Assembly (NCBI GenBank): GCA_903893945.1
Contig: CAITOF010000050.1
Location: 1-64,000, forward strand
Source: an uncultured Oxalobacteraceae bacterium
GTDB lineage: Bacteria; Pseudomonadota; Gammaproteobacteria; Burkholderiales; Burkholderiaceae_D
Direction of reading: 5' to 3'
Length of the DNA stretch: 64,000 nucleotides
The notes beneath the pieces were generated by a model. The model had not been told where the DNA came from, did no database searches, and worked only from the letters and a program-made list of their open reading frames with translations. Positions 54,631 to 64,000 of the stretch are shown here, piece by piece. Positions within the stretch are counted from its first letter, which is position 1. Each line of letters opens with the position of its first letter. The position numbers and the translations under genes were made by a program.

Positions 54631-55803
54631 TTATTCCTGAGCCGTCCCGGCCAGACGACCCCGGTAAAGCCCTGCAATCAGGTCGGAGTTGGTGACCATA
54701 CCGACCAGACAGCGTTGTGCATTAATGACCGGGATATGCCTGTGACCGTGGGCAAACATCAGTTCAGTCAGTTCGGTAATAAACATCGTCTCTGCGGCGA
54801 CGCACACGCCCGCCGACATGATTTCACCCACCACCACCGGCCTGCCGGCGTGCCGGTGCGTCACCCTGACCAGTACATCATGTAATTTTGACACAACTCC
54901 CTTGAGCGTTTCATGGGTCGCATAGTCGACAAAATCGGTCAGGGTAACGATACCAATCACATGGCGTGCCGCATCAATGACCGGTAACGCTTTAATATGA
55001 TGACGATGCAGCAGATTCCAGGCATCTGGCAACGTTGTGCCGGCTTCCACGCTGAGCACATCGTACGACATGATATCGGCACATTTTATTTCGCCAAAAC
55101 GGCGCCGGTAGGCGTGCATTTCGGTCTGGACCAGTAACGATTCCAGCTCGTCACGGCTGACGTCGGGCACCTGATTGTAGCGGGTCAGCACATAGTCCAG
55201 ATCGTCCGTCGTAAAACCCACTCTGTCAAAGGACGGCCGATCTGCCGTCTGATGCGGATTCGCATGGCCGATCACCTGGTGTGGATAGCGACGCCGGGTT
55301 GCATTGTTGTATACCAGCGCCACAACCAGCAGCAGTGCTGAATTAAGCCCGATGGGAACCAGCAGAAAATGATAACCCAGCGAGTGAATCAACGGCCCGC
55401 CCAGAACCGCGGTGAGCGCCACCGCGCCGCCGGGCGGATGCAGGCAGCGCAAACTCAGCATGACAGCGATCGCAGCAGCGACCGCGACGGCGGCGGCCAG
55501 CATCGGGTTCGTCATCCACTGCGCGCAGGTCACACCCACTGCCGCTGAAAACATGTTCCCGCCCATAATCGACCATGGCTGCGCCACAGGACTCGACGGC
55601 ATTGCAAACAGCAGCACGGCCGATGCGCCGATAGGCGCAACCAGCAACGGCAACGACAGGTCGGCACCCACCACCCAGCTGCAGACCAGCCCGGTCAAAA
55701 AAATTCCCAGCAACGCACCGATGCCGGCACGCAGGCGCTCAGTGTAGTTGACAGTAATTGATTCAGGTACAAAGCTGCGCAACCAGTTGACATAGCTGTT
55801 CAT
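54631..55803 (-). CDS. HPP-family membrane protein with two CBS domains
   Basis: A 390-residue protein. Residues about 20-170 hold the HPP membrane domain of four to five helices, with the marker MPSSPVAQPWSIMGGNMFSA and LHPPGGAVALTAVLGG. Residues about 240-380 hold a CBS pair (MSYDVLSVEAGTTLPDAW; INAQRCLVGMVTNSDLI) that would bind an adenine nucleotide. HPP proteins have been linked to nitrite transport in chloroplasts and cyanobacteria; the cargo here is unknown. Confidence 0.88.
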   Translation of the reverse strand: MNSYVNWLRSFVPESITVNYTERLRAGIGALLGIFLTGLVCSWVVGADLSLPLLVAPIGASAVLLFAMPSSPVAQPWSIMGGNMFSAAVGVTCAQWMTNPMLAAAVAVAAAIAVMLSLRCLHPPGGAVALTAVLGGPLIHSLGYHFLLVPIGLNSALLLVVALVYNNATRRRYPHQVIGHANPHQTADRPSFDRVGFTTDDLDYVLTRYNQVPDVSRDELESLLVQTEMHAYRRRFGEIKCADIMSYDVLSVEAGTTLPDAWNLLHRHHIKALPVIDAARHVIGIVTLTDFVDYATHETLKGVVSKLHDVLVRVTHRHAGRPVVVGEIMSAGVCVAAETMFITELTELMFAHGHRHIPVINAQRCLVGMVTNSDLIAGLYRGRLAGTAQE

Positions 55804-55841
55804 TCAATTCATTCCAAAGTTGGGGTATCCGTATTCCGTGA

Positions 55842-56093
55842 TTAACATATCTTAAAAGCTATTGAACCAGATAAAACATCGTCGCCTTCGATACCAAGGA
55901 TTTTCTTGGCCGTATAACTTGGTTGGATGGTTTGCCTGAGGCCCGCTGAAAATAAACGGGCACCAACCGCCCAAAATACATACCAATGCCCGGCCAGTGA
56001 GATTGTCATTGCCTGATGATTCAAACCGGCATCCCAGCCAATCGAAATCAAAGGAAACAACAACATAAATCCTGCGACGGCGATGAAATACAT
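55842..56093 (-). CDS. Small membrane protein, conserved-looking, function unknown
   Basis: An 83-residue protein with two hydrophobic segments (IAVAGFMLLFPLISIGW and AGHWYVFWAVGARLFSAGL) and a C-terminal part LRQTIQPSYTAKKILGI. AAAGGAG lies at ideal spacing before the ATG at 56093, so it is probably expressed. The pattern recalls small inner-membrane proteins of unknown role. It sits before the HPP-CBS gene on the same strand, 38 bases away, and may be cotranscribed. Confidence 0.65.
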   Translation of the reverse strand: MYFIAVAGFMLLFPLISIGWDAGLNHQAMTISLAGHWYVFWAVGARLFSAGLRQTIQPSYTAKKILGIEGDDVLSGSIAFKIC

Positions 56094-56773
<680 letters not shown>

Positions 56774-57178
56774 ATGTCGGTTGGCTGCGTCTCGTCCTGT
56801 TCGGCTTATCCGGTATCCAGCGGAGGCAGCGCAACGGCATCAGCCAGTAAATCACAATTGGCAGCCTTACAAGCCCAACTTGCCCAGTTAGAACAACAGT
56901 TAATCAAAACACAATGCAAGCAGACCCAAAGTCTTATTACCCAGCAGATTAGCTCTGTGCAAGCAAGTATTAGCGCCGTGCAGGCGAACGCCAGCAGTCA
57001 GCCCAGCTCCGCCAACAGTAATCCTGCGGCGTCGGGCGTAACGGCTGTGTCGCCCACCGCACTCGTGCAGGCCCCGTCGGCGACGGACAGGACGTCAGCA
57101 AATTCAGGCTCCGGCGCATCCACGTCCAATAACGGCACCACTGCAACGCGCGGAAATACCATCAATATTCTCGCCTGA
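56774..57178 (+). CDS. Small coiled-coil protein, possibly FlxA-like
   Basis: A 134-residue protein. The ATG at 56774 follows GGGAG at good spacing. Residues about 25-75 are a coiled coil rich in Gln, Leu and Ala (QLAALQAQLAQLEQQL). The rest is low-complexity Ser, Ala, Asn and Thr. Proteins of the FlxA-like family have this layout and, in E. coli, flagellar regulation; that link is weak here. There is no signal peptide or enzyme motif. Confidence 0.55.
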   Translation: MSVGCVSSCSAYPVSSGGSATASASKSQLAALQAQLAQLEQQLIKTQCKQTQSLITQQISSVQASISAVQANASSQPSSANSNPAASGVTAVSPTALVQAPSATDRTSANSGSGASTSNNGTTATRGNTINILA

Positions 57179-57217
57179 ATTCAGACGGAGGTTGCAACTG
57201 ACCCGGTATGGCGTACC

Positions 57218-58198
57218 TTATGCCAGTTTCACCCGGCACTTTTCAAACAGGTATCGGCCAAACCACTTTGCCGCCTGACCATAGTGTTTTTGACGGGTCA
57301 GAAAACGCACATACATGCGCATTTCCTTGTAATTTTTGGGCGGGTCCAGAACGGCGTCGCGCCAGGGAGTCAGATTCTGGTAATGCAAAAACAGGTCTTT
57401 TGAATCGTGCAGATTCCAGTTCAACCAGGGTTTGACCGGTCCGGTGAAATGCAAAAAAACACCCTCGCCTGTCCAGACATGGGCTTGCCCCTTCTTGCGC
57501 AGCATAATTTCCAGGTTGTAGCGCAGATTCCAGCGCTCATCAATATAAACCACCGTATCACCCAATACCAGATTCAGCGCATCCTGGTCAGGATGCAGAA
57601 AACTGCGCTGGCTGTTTTTTAAGACGGTAAACACCTGCTTTGTCACATCGGCTGCCAGCCAGTTCGAAATATTGATCAGCATGACGCCGGAATTAAAGTA
57701 CCGACCACTTTGAATATTTAGCGCAGCACACCTGTTTTTAACCGTCGTTTCCCGTTCATCGCTGACGGCGGCCAGTACCTGATCACGCATATCCACCCGT
57801 CTCAGATCAGCAATACTTCCGGCACAAATAATATCGGCATCAAGATACAGTACCGTGTCTGCGATACCGCGCAAGGTTGCCGGAATCATCAGTCGGGTAA
57901 ATATCGCGGGCGAGTACTGGGAGGACGATGAAAATTCATAGAGATCCCTGAAGATGCCGAGATCCGGAAGATGAAATTCAATGATTGTGTTATAGGCTCT
58001 TTCCAGCTCAACGAACCGGTTGCGCACACTGTCTGTGACATGTTCAGTCAGCACATGAAAGTGTATGACCTGATCCCGGTTGTTTTCCAGTATCGATACT
58101 ATCGTAATGGCGACATAGCGGAAATAATTCGCGTCAATTCCGAATGCAATGTGAAAAGGTACTTCCTTAGCAGGTTCCACTGCGCCTTGATCTGCCAT
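57218..58198 (-). CDS. Family 8 glycosyltransferase, LPS-core type
   Basis: A GT-A fold transferase of 326 residues, like the LPS glucosyl/galactosyltransferases WaaI/WaaJ. It begins FHIAFGIDANYFRYVAITIV; the DXD metal site is VLYLDADIICAGS near residue 118; FNSGVMLINISNW and HPDQDALNLVLGD follow, with FLHFTGPVKPW near the end. AAGGAAAAAAC precedes the ATG. It resembles the family 8 enzyme encoded at 60791. It is divergent from the O-antigen-ligase-like gene. Confidence 0.88.
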   Translation of the reverse strand: MADQGAVEPAKEVPFHIAFGIDANYFRYVAITIVSILENNRDQVIHFHVLTEHVTDSVRNRFVELERAYNTIIEFHLPDLGIFRDLYEFSSSSQYSPAIFTRLMIPATLRGIADTVLYLDADIICAGSIADLRRVDMRDQVLAAVSDERETTVKNRCAALNIQSGRYFNSGVMLINISNWLAADVTKQVFTVLKNSQRSFLHPDQDALNLVLGDTVVYIDERWNLRYNLEIMLRKKGQAHVWTGEGVFLHFTGPVKPWLNWNLHDSKDLFLHYQNLTPWRDAVLDPPKNYKEMRMYVRFLTRQKHYGQAAKWFGRYLFEKCRVKLA

Positions 58199-58433
58199 GT
58201 TTTTTCCTTGCGTTAAGCATAAATGTCCCGGACAAAAATCTGCTGCAAGCCGCCATTATAGAAGAAGTGTTAGCAGTACGCTAATATCATTCGCGACCAC
58301 TCTGTGTGCCCGCCGGCACCGGGTTCGAACAGTGCCTGCGGCGGGTTGGGATGAGCGAACTTTTCATGGTTCCACAGCGGTTTATGGTTATAATGTCGCG
58401 TTATTTACTGTTACCTTTCATATAAGCTTAACC

Positions 58434-59678
58434 ATGAAGTTCATTGCAAATGGGGTCGAAAAACAAAATAATGTGGTTCTTCTGTTACTTTTCGCGCTAT
58501 TCGGCTTGGGACTCACCGCTCACGTACAGAATCTGAGTTATTTCCTGTTGCTCATCGCCGCGTTAGCCGCACTGCTCAACAAATCTGCGGATGACACCTC
58601 GTTTTACGACCTGTACCGGGCCTACCGTCCCCTGCATTGGGCCATGGCATCGCTGTTGCTGGCGTTAGTTCTGACGCAAACCTGTCACGGTTATATTGAC
58701 TTGTCACCCTACAACCCCCTTGCAAGATTAGCCACATTTCTGCCGCTGCTGTGGACGATCCGGAAGCTGCAGATTGATAAGTTACGTCTGCTGAAATGGT
58801 CGTGGGTAGCGGGTGCTGCCCTGTGCGCAATACAGATCTATTTTTACCCGAAATTTGACGATCGGCCTGACATCGAAAACTGGTATGTGGCGCTGGCCAG
58901 CTTACTCGGGATCTTTTCCATTTTATCGCTGGCCCTGGAAGACCGGCCCACGGTACTGTCCAGGCTAGCGCACCTGGGCGGCGGTGCAGGTGGTTTGTAC
59001 GTCATCTATGTATGTCAGACACGTGACGTCTGGATTGCACTGCCGTTATTCGTGATGGCGGCCTATCTGACATTTGTCAACAACCCTTTCAGTGTTAAAA
59101 AAATCGTCCTGTTCCTGTCCGGCGTGCTGCTGTCCGGCGCATTGTTTTTCAGTACCGATCTGGTGCAGCGCCGTGTGCAACAGGCCGAACACGATATCCG
59201 GGTCTATTCCATCAACAAAAATGCCGATACCTCGATAGGTACACGCTTTCAGTTATGGGAAGCGTCATGGATTATGATCAAGGAACATCCACTAATCGGC
59301 GTTGGGACCGGCGCGCACTACAAGGAAGCGGTTCGCGAAATGGTAGATCGCCAGATTCTTCCGACTTACTACAACGGCGCACATTCGCACAATGAAATTC
59401 TGTTCAGTACCGCGACGATGGGCATACCCGGCCTGATCGCGTTGCTGCTGACCTACCTGGTGCCGGGACATTATTTCGCGCGACACCTGCTTGACCCGGA
59501 TCGTCAGGTCCGGGCAGCGGCAGCAATTGGATTCTGTACCTGCATCGGTTTCCTGATTTTCGGGGTGGCAGATGTCCTGTTCAAATACAAGGAGTGCGAG
59601 GTTTTTTATTGCGTTGCCTGTGCAGCAGCGTTTGCCCTGATGACCAACCGAAAAAAACAGCTGGCCGGACTATCATGA
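58434..59678 (+). CDS. O-antigen ligase-like membrane protein (WaaL family)
   Basis: A polytopic membrane protein of 414 residues with about ten helices. The WaaL/RfaL-type large periplasmic loop is marked by GTRFQLWEASWIMIKEHPLIGVG and NGAHSHNEILFSTATMG, the His being the family's key residue. It would join O-antigen to lipid A-core. The ATG at 58434 is chosen over a much longer frame with no support. Its stop overlaps the next gene as ATGA. A TATAAT at 58389-58394 may be its -10. Confidence 0.82.
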   Translation: MKFIANGVEKQNNVVLLLLFALFGLGLTAHVQNLSYFLLLIAALAALLNKSADDTSFYDLYRAYRPLHWAMASLLLALVLTQTCHGYIDLSPYNPLARLATFLPLLWTIRKLQIDKLRLLKWSWVAGAALCAIQIYFYPKFDDRPDIENWYVALASLLGIFSILSLALEDRPTVLSRLAHLGGGAGGLYVIYVCQTRDVWIALPLFVMAAYLTFVNNPFSVKKIVLFLSGVLLSGALFFSTDLVQRRVQQAEHDIRVYSINKNADTSIGTRFQLWEASWIMIKEHPLIGVGTGAHYKEAVREMVDRQILPTYYNGAHSHNEILFSTATMGIPGLIALLLTYLVPGHYFARHLLDPDRQVRAAAAIGFCTCIGFLIFGVADVLFKYKECEVFYCVACAAAFALMTNRKKQLAGLS

Positions 59679-60772
59679 CGCTGATACCTGAACCGGTTCT
59701 GGAAAAACCCGGAAAGATCCTGTTTATCACCCATCTGGCGATCGGCGATTTCACCTATCTGCAAAATTTTTTCACCCTCTTCAGTCAGTCCTATCCGCAT
59801 ATCGAAATCGATCTGTGGATCGATGAAGTCCGTTGCACGGCGGATCCGGAAAAGTGGCCTTTTCTGAAAAATTATTCACTTTATGACTGGACTGAAAACT
59901 GCCCGTGTTTCAGAAAAATCTACCGGCGCACCTACAGTCCGCAGTTGCGTCGGGAATCGATTGACGAGGCGCAGCGGGAAAATTATCCTGTCGTCGTTTC
60001 CATAGCCACACTGCGCCCGCATCAGTACGCCACGCTGGCGCGCCAGATTGCACCGACCGGTCTGGTCATCGGCATCCAGAAGAAAATCCCATGGTATGCG
60101 CCATGGCAGTCCGGTGACTATAAAAAGCTCAGCGTCAGTTTTGCCCCCTTCAGAACGCCGGAAGGGGGCTACCATGTCACCGACATCTATGCGGACTGGT
60201 TCAATCAGCTCGCGGGTCTGAACGTCGACCTGGCGCGGCGATTTCCGTTTGTCGACATACCACCCCAATGGACTGCCTGGGCCGATCAGCAACTGCTCGA
60301 CTGGGGTGCCGCGCCGGAGCGGACAGGCCACAAGCGCGTTTTCATCAACACATTTGCCAAAACCAGAAAACGCTGCTGGCCCCTGTCCAGCGCCGCACAG
60401 CTTATCAGCACCATGCGCCAGCTCCCGGACTGGCGCAGCACCACGTTCATCATCAATGCGGTGCCTCAGGAAATCGGCCGGGCCAGACAGACACTGGCCG
60501 AATACGACCTAAAAGATGTACACCTGTTCAGCGCAGACCAGAATTTTTTCCAGCTTCCAGCCATGCTGCAGCGCTGCGACCTGATTATTTCAGTGGAAAC
60601 GGCCGTCATGCATCTCGCGAACGCCGTGCACGTTCCGGTCATTGCGCTGATGCGCCAGAAAAATCCCGAATGGGTTCCGATTGACCGCGCCAACAGCAAA
60701 GTCATTACAACGTTAAAGCGCAGCGACTGGGTCAGCGCCATTGCCGTGCAACAGGTTGCCGATGCACTCTAG
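59675..60772 (+). CDS. Family 9 glycosyltransferase (heptosyltransferase-like), copy 1
   Basis: A GT-B fold protein of 365 residues. KILFITHLAIGDFTYLQNFF starts the acceptor domain; the donor domain has FINTFAKTRKRCWPLSSAAQLI and VETAVMHLANAVHVPVIALM, the conserved nucleotide-sugar site. Family 9 enzymes add heptose or related sugars to the LPS core. It overlaps the ligase stop (ATGA). A paralogue lies at 61793. Confidence 0.85.
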   Translation: MTLIPEPVLEKPGKILFITHLAIGDFTYLQNFFTLFSQSYPHIEIDLWIDEVRCTADPEKWPFLKNYSLYDWTENCPCFRKIYRRTYSPQLRRESIDEAQRENYPVVVSIATLRPHQYATLARQIAPTGLVIGIQKKIPWYAPWQSGDYKKLSVSFAPFRTPEGGYHVTDIYADWFNQLAGLNVDLARRFPFVDIPPQWTAWADQQLLDWGAAPERTGHKRVFINTFAKTRKRCWPLSSAAQLISTMRQLPDWRSTTFIINAVPQEIGRARQTLAEYDLKDVHLFSADQNFFQLPAMLQRCDLIISVETAVMHLANAVHVPVIALMRQKNPEWVPIDRANSKVITTLKRSDWVSAIAVQQVADAL

Positions 60773-60790
60773 CCTATCAGGAATATTCCC

Positions 60791-61768
60791 ATGACGCCCG
60801 ACAACACCCAGACAGCGCAGAACACCGAGTCGTTCCATATCGCGTTCTGTGTGGACAACCATTATTTCCGCAGCATGGGCGCAACCATAATGTCGATTCT
60901 GGACAATAATCCGGGCGTGCATTTCACGTTTCATGTGCTTTCATTCTCGGTGTCGGAACAGCATCGGGCCCGTTTGCAGCAGCTTGAAGCGGGTCGCCCG
61001 GTGAAGACCCACATCCACCTGGTCGACCCGAAACAGTTCAGCCAGTTCGCGCACTTTATTGCGTCGACATACTACTCGCCGGCCATATTCACGCGCCTTG
61101 CCATCCCCGACATCCTGAAAGACTACACCGACAAGGTGTTATATCTGGATGCTGACATACTGTGCGTCGGCCAACTCGATGAATTAATGCATCTGCCCAT
61201 GGAAGGTAAAATCGCGTATGTTGTCGCCGATGCAGATGCGACCACCGTACGCCGGGCCGCAGCGCTCAAGCTGTCGCAGGTCAAATACTTCAATTCGGGT
61301 GTGCTTTACATGAACATCACCGAGTGGCTGGCACAACACATGACCGACGCGACCATCAACGCCCTGCTGAACGCGGGACCCGATTTCCGGTTTCCGGATC
61401 AGGATGCCCTGAATGTGGCGCTGGACGGACGCGCGACCTACATGCCGAAACGCTACAACCATCTGTACGGCCTGATTGGCGATCTCGAAAATAACCGCTA
61501 TGCCATGAACGATGTCGGTGATGCCGTGTTCATTCATTTCGCCGGCGCGGTCAAACCGTGGGCCGAATGGTGCCTGCACGATTCCAGACACCTGTTCGCC
61601 CGATATCACCGCCTTTCACCGTGGGCCGACATGCCGATGGATATTGCACCGCTGAATTACAAGGAAATGCGCATGCATTCGCGCTTTCTGTTCAGGCGCG
61701 GCGAGTATCGTGCCAGCCTGAAATGGTTTCTGAACTACCTGTCCGCCAGACCCAGTCGTTTTAAATAA
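60791..61768 (+). CDS. Family 8 glycosyltransferase, second copy
   Basis: A 325-residue paralogue of the enzyme at 57218, with FHIAFCVDNHYFRSMGATIM, KVLYLDADILCVGQ (DXD), FNSGVLYMNITEW, PDQDALNVALDG and FIHFAGAVKPW. It would add a hexose to the LPS core. It lies between the two family 9 genes with gaps of 18 and 24 bases, so it is part of the plus-strand operon. Confidence 0.88.
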   Translation: MTPDNTQTAQNTESFHIAFCVDNHYFRSMGATIMSILDNNPGVHFTFHVLSFSVSEQHRARLQQLEAGRPVKTHIHLVDPKQFSQFAHFIASTYYSPAIFTRLAIPDILKDYTDKVLYLDADILCVGQLDELMHLPMEGKIAYVVADADATTVRRAAALKLSQVKYFNSGVLYMNITEWLAQHMTDATINALLNAGPDFRFPDQDALNVALDGRATYMPKRYNHLYGLIGDLENNRYAMNDVGDAVFIHFAGAVKPWAEWCLHDSRHLFARYHRLSPWADMPMDIAPLNYKEMRMHSRFLFRRGEYRASLKWFLNYLSARPSRFK

Positions 61769-61792
61769 TGCAGTGATCCACCGAGGTTAAAA

Positions 61793-62914
61793 ATGACATC
61801 ACAACTTGTGCCGGACGAACTCTTACAGAAGTCGACCAAGATATTATTTGTTGCCCATCTGGCGCTGGGCGATTTTACCTACCTGCAGAACTGTTTCAGG
61901 GCCTTCGCCAACGCGTTTCCACATATCAAAATGCATTTGTGGGTGGACGAACTGCGTCGCACTCCGGATGAGCGTCAATGGGAACATTTGAGAAAATATT
62001 CACTGTACGACTGGGTCACGACCTGCGGATTATTTGAAAAGGTGTACACAAAAACCTACAGCCCGTCGCTGTTCAGGGAATCGATTGCCGAAGCACGGGC
62101 TGAAAGTTATCCCATCGTTGTCTCGTTTGCGGTTTTGCACCGCCACAATTACGTCAACCTGATGCGCGAATTGAGTCCCCGGGGATTTATCGTCGGCCAA
62201 AAAAAGCGCGTACGCCTCTGGGATATCCGCAAACACCTGATTTACCGCAAGCTCAATGCGCATATCCCGGCCTACAAAATTACCCGTTCGCACCAGTCAG
62301 GCGCCCACGCCGTGAAACACATCAGTGCCATTTATGCGGACTGGTTTCAACAACTGTTCAACCTCAACATTTCCAACGACGACCGGCTGCCCTTTGTCAA
62401 CATTCCGGCACCATGGCTGGAATGGGCAAGGCAGCAATTCACGCTCTGGAAATTTAATCCTGACAACCCGACGGTATTTCTGAACGGGTTTTCCAAATCG
62501 CCGGAACGAAGCTGGGAATTGCAGCGCGTGGTGCAGTTAGCCAATGCGATGCGGCAAACCGCGACATGGCGCAACGCCAATTTCATCATCAATGTCATTC
62601 CGGAAAAACTGCAGGACGCCAGAACACTGTTTGCCGGAACCGACCATCAGCACTTCCAGTTGTTCAGCGCCGACGAAGATTTTTACCAGCTTCCTGCGGT
62701 ACTCAGTTTATGCAAGCTGATCGTATCCGTGGAAACAGCCATCATGCATCTGGCGAATGCGGTTCACGTTCCGGTTATCGCATTGATGCGCCAGACCTCA
62801 CCCGAATGGACGCCGATCAACAGCGCCATCTCCACGATTATCAAAACCAGGGGCCGCAAGGACTGGGTCGACCAGATTGGTGTTGACGAGGTGCTCGCAT
62901 CGATTCAGCATTAG
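61793..62914 (+). CDS. Family 9 glycosyltransferase (heptosyltransferase-like), copy 2
   Basis: A 373-residue paralogue of the protein at 59675. KILFVAHLALGDFTYLQNCF, KYSLYDWVTTCGLFEKVY and VETAIMHLANAVHVPVIALM are nearly shared with copy 1. It is the last gene of the LPS operon; a strong hairpin begins directly after its stop codon. Confidence 0.86.
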   Translation: MTSQLVPDELLQKSTKILFVAHLALGDFTYLQNCFRAFANAFPHIKMHLWVDELRRTPDERQWEHLRKYSLYDWVTTCGLFEKVYTKTYSPSLFRESIAEARAESYPIVVSFAVLHRHNYVNLMRELSPRGFIVGQKKRVRLWDIRKHLIYRKLNAHIPAYKITRSHQSGAHAVKHISAIYADWFQQLFNLNISNDDRLPFVNIPAPWLEWARQQFTLWKFNPDNPTVFLNGFSKSPERSWELQRVVQLANAMRQTATWRNANFIINVIPEKLQDARTLFAGTDHQHFQLFSADEDFYQLPAVLSLCKLIVSVETAIMHLANAVHVPVIALMRQTSPEWTPINSAISTIIKTRGRKDWVDQIGVDEVLASIQH

Positions 62915-62945
62915 GCAAAGCGAGCGGTTCCACCCGCCGCTTTGC
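62915..62945 (+). terminator. Strong stem-loop after the LPS operon
   Basis: GCAAAGCG pairs with CGCTTTGC and GCGG with CCGC, giving a 12-bp stem with one bulged A and a 6-base loop. No T-run follows, so it may stop transcription only partly or protect the 3' end. Confidence 0.5.
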
Positions 62946-62986
62946 TGCTTTGCCGCTCTGCCGCGACGTCAGGCCAGGAGATTTTA

Positions 62987-63067
62987 ATGAGCGTAAAATC
63001 ACACTATTCCTTGTCCCATCGCGTTAAGCGCGCCCGGTGGTATCGGACAAACCGCTTGACCATTTGA
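62987..63067 (+). CDS. Possible very small basic protein
   Basis: A 26-codon frame with AGGAG at ideal spacing before its ATG. The peptide is strongly basic (SHRVKRARWYRTNRL). It ends 20 bases before the next gene and could be a leader peptide. Only the ribosome site supports it. Confidence 0.3.
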   Translation: MSVKSHYSLSHRVKRARWYRTNRLTI

Positions 63068-63087
63068 CGACATAATTGACAGCAGCC

Positions 63088-64000
63088 ATGCCAAAAATCG
63101 AACATATCCAGTACGACATTCCCGAACCTGCGTTTGCACTGCTGGTGGCCGTGGCATTGTGGGAGATGCCAATTTCACAAAGCAAGCTGCTGGATTTCTG
63201 CTATTTCGCGTCCAGCGCAGGATTCAGTTCATTCAGCGCCGAGCTTAAATACAATCCGTCCAGCATCCGATCCGCCCTGTCTGAGCTGAACCGGTCCGGA
63301 TGCATCGATTCAGTATCCGGTATCGGCTTTCAGATCACGCCCGAAGCTCACCATGCCGTTCTGTTGCACCTGCACCATGAAAACCATCTAAAAATCTGGA
63401 TTCATTACATGCAGGAATTTTTGGCAAAGAACAGGGAATATTCGACCTGGTCGACACCGTCCAGCCAGTTTTGTCAGCGCGAAATGTTATTCGCCGCCCT
63501 GAGTGACGATTTGCCCCGGCTAGGACACTGGCGCGCACAATTTTTCTCGTTTTCAAACCGGTTTGAACATTTGCCGGCCCAGAAATTATTTGCAACGCCG
63601 GCGGGGATACCGCTTTTCGCGACGATGAATCCGGTCATTCAGGGTATTCTGCTGTTCGATCTGCTGTCGGCCGCCAACTGGGTACTTGAAAAATGCACGG
63701 TGGCATATGACTATGCCAAAACCAATGTCGAGGATCTGTTCGGCAGGGACGCCATGCTAATCGAGTTGATTGCCATACAGGCGATACTACGTGGCGAATT
63801 CGATACCGTTGTGCACCTCCTGACCTATTTGCCGGGTCAGCAATCCTACCCACTGGCCATGGTTAGCCTGGCCAAGGGCGACGCCTACGCCAGTGCCGAT
63901 ATTTTCAACCGCATCCACACAGATTACAAAATAAAGGCAGGAAAACGCAAGGTCTTCATCTCGGAGCTTCCTGGCCTGTTCTATACCATTGCACAACTGG
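63088..64000 (+). CDS. N-terminal part of a large unidentified protein
   Basis: An open frame from an ATG at 63088 runs off the window after 304 residues. Residues about 25-85 look like a winged helix (SSIRSALSELNRSGCIDSVS). The rest is helical, and the last visible stretch is KAGKRKVFISELPGLFYTIA. This layout recalls the N-terminal part of some large SNF2-type helicases of proteobacteria, but no helicase motif is in the window. There is no signal peptide. Function is unassigned. Confidence 0.6.
   Translation, partial: MPKIEHIQYDIPEPAFALLVAVALWEMPISQSKLLDFCYFASSAGFSSFSAELKYNPSSIRSALSELNRSGCIDSVSGIGFQITPEAHHAVLLHLHHENHLKIWIHYMQEFLAKNREYSTWSTPSSQFCQREMLFAALSDDLPRLGHWRAQFFSFSNRFEHLPAQKLFATPAGIPLFATMNPVIQGILLFDLLSAANWVLEKCTVAYDYAKTNVEDLFGRDAMLIELIAIQAILRGEFDTVVHLLTYLPGQQSYPLAMVSLAKGDAYASADIFNRIHTDYKIKAGKRKVFISELPGLFYTIAQL

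Overview
The window reads as chromosomal DNA of a Gram-negative proteobacterium, most likely a betaproteobacterium. The run yebC-purD-hemF-nadD-rsfS-rlmH-maf-rng is, from memory, the order found in Burkholderiales and relatives. TonB receptors, LPS-type glycosyltransferases, a form II RuBisCO operon and an aryl-polyene pigment cluster fit a versatile, facultatively autotrophic environmental bacterium. No tRNA, rRNA, IS element, phage gene or CRISPR array was seen.

Layout. (1) 1-947: the tail of an unidentified gene and a secreted NodB-type polysaccharide deacetylase. (2) 965-7774: a polyamine/guanidino-compound locus with a PotD/PotF-like binding protein, a TonB receptor, an agmatinase-family ureohydrolase, a divergent TetR regulator and a PuuB-like oxidase. 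A strong promoter before the ureohydrolase gene is bracketed by two similar dyad boxes, probable operators of the TetR protein. (3) 7899-23082: sixteen minus-strand genes, mostly overlapping or tightly spaced, forming an aryl polyene (APE) cluster: PPTase, two ketosynthases, chain-length factor, ketoreductase, dehydratase, two ACPs, a ligase-dehydratase fusion, ammonia lyase, glycosyltransferase, two acyltransferases, LolA-like protein, MMPL exporter and a DUF3261 lipoprotein. (4) 23504-37359: a plus-strand locus that I read as uptake and catabolism of glucosamine oligosaccharides (chitosan type): TonB receptor, ROK sugar kinase, histidine kinase plus FixJ-type regulator, CUT1 ABC transporter, cytoplasmic GH9 enzyme and a NagB-II-like SIS deaminase. 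The receptor gene and the ABC operon share a promoter module, a GGTAAATYTACC dyad at the same distance from a sigma70-like promoter, so the two-component system encoded between them is the obvious candidate regulator. (5) 37408-43495: a Calvin cycle operon (cbbM, cbbY, fbp, prk, gph) with divergent cbbR. (6) 43501-46548: GNAT, cyclic-nucleotide-binding protein, MFS transporter and a DHFR-like reductase. (7) 46767-53727: the housekeeping run yebC to rng. (8) 53818-57178: periplasmic binding protein, HPP-CBS membrane protein, two small proteins and a 680-base gap with a GGGGTC repeat. (9) 57218-62914: LPS-core type genes (two GT8, two GT9 and an O-antigen-ligase-like protein). (10) 63088-64000: the start of a large unidentified protein.

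The genes form self-contained modules rather than one system. The most novel-looking points are the two-component-controlled glucosamine-oligosaccharide locus with its repeated promoter module, the TonB receptor inside a guanidino/polyamine locus, and the rearranged APE cluster. All function calls rest on reading the sequence and remembered family features; no searches were run.
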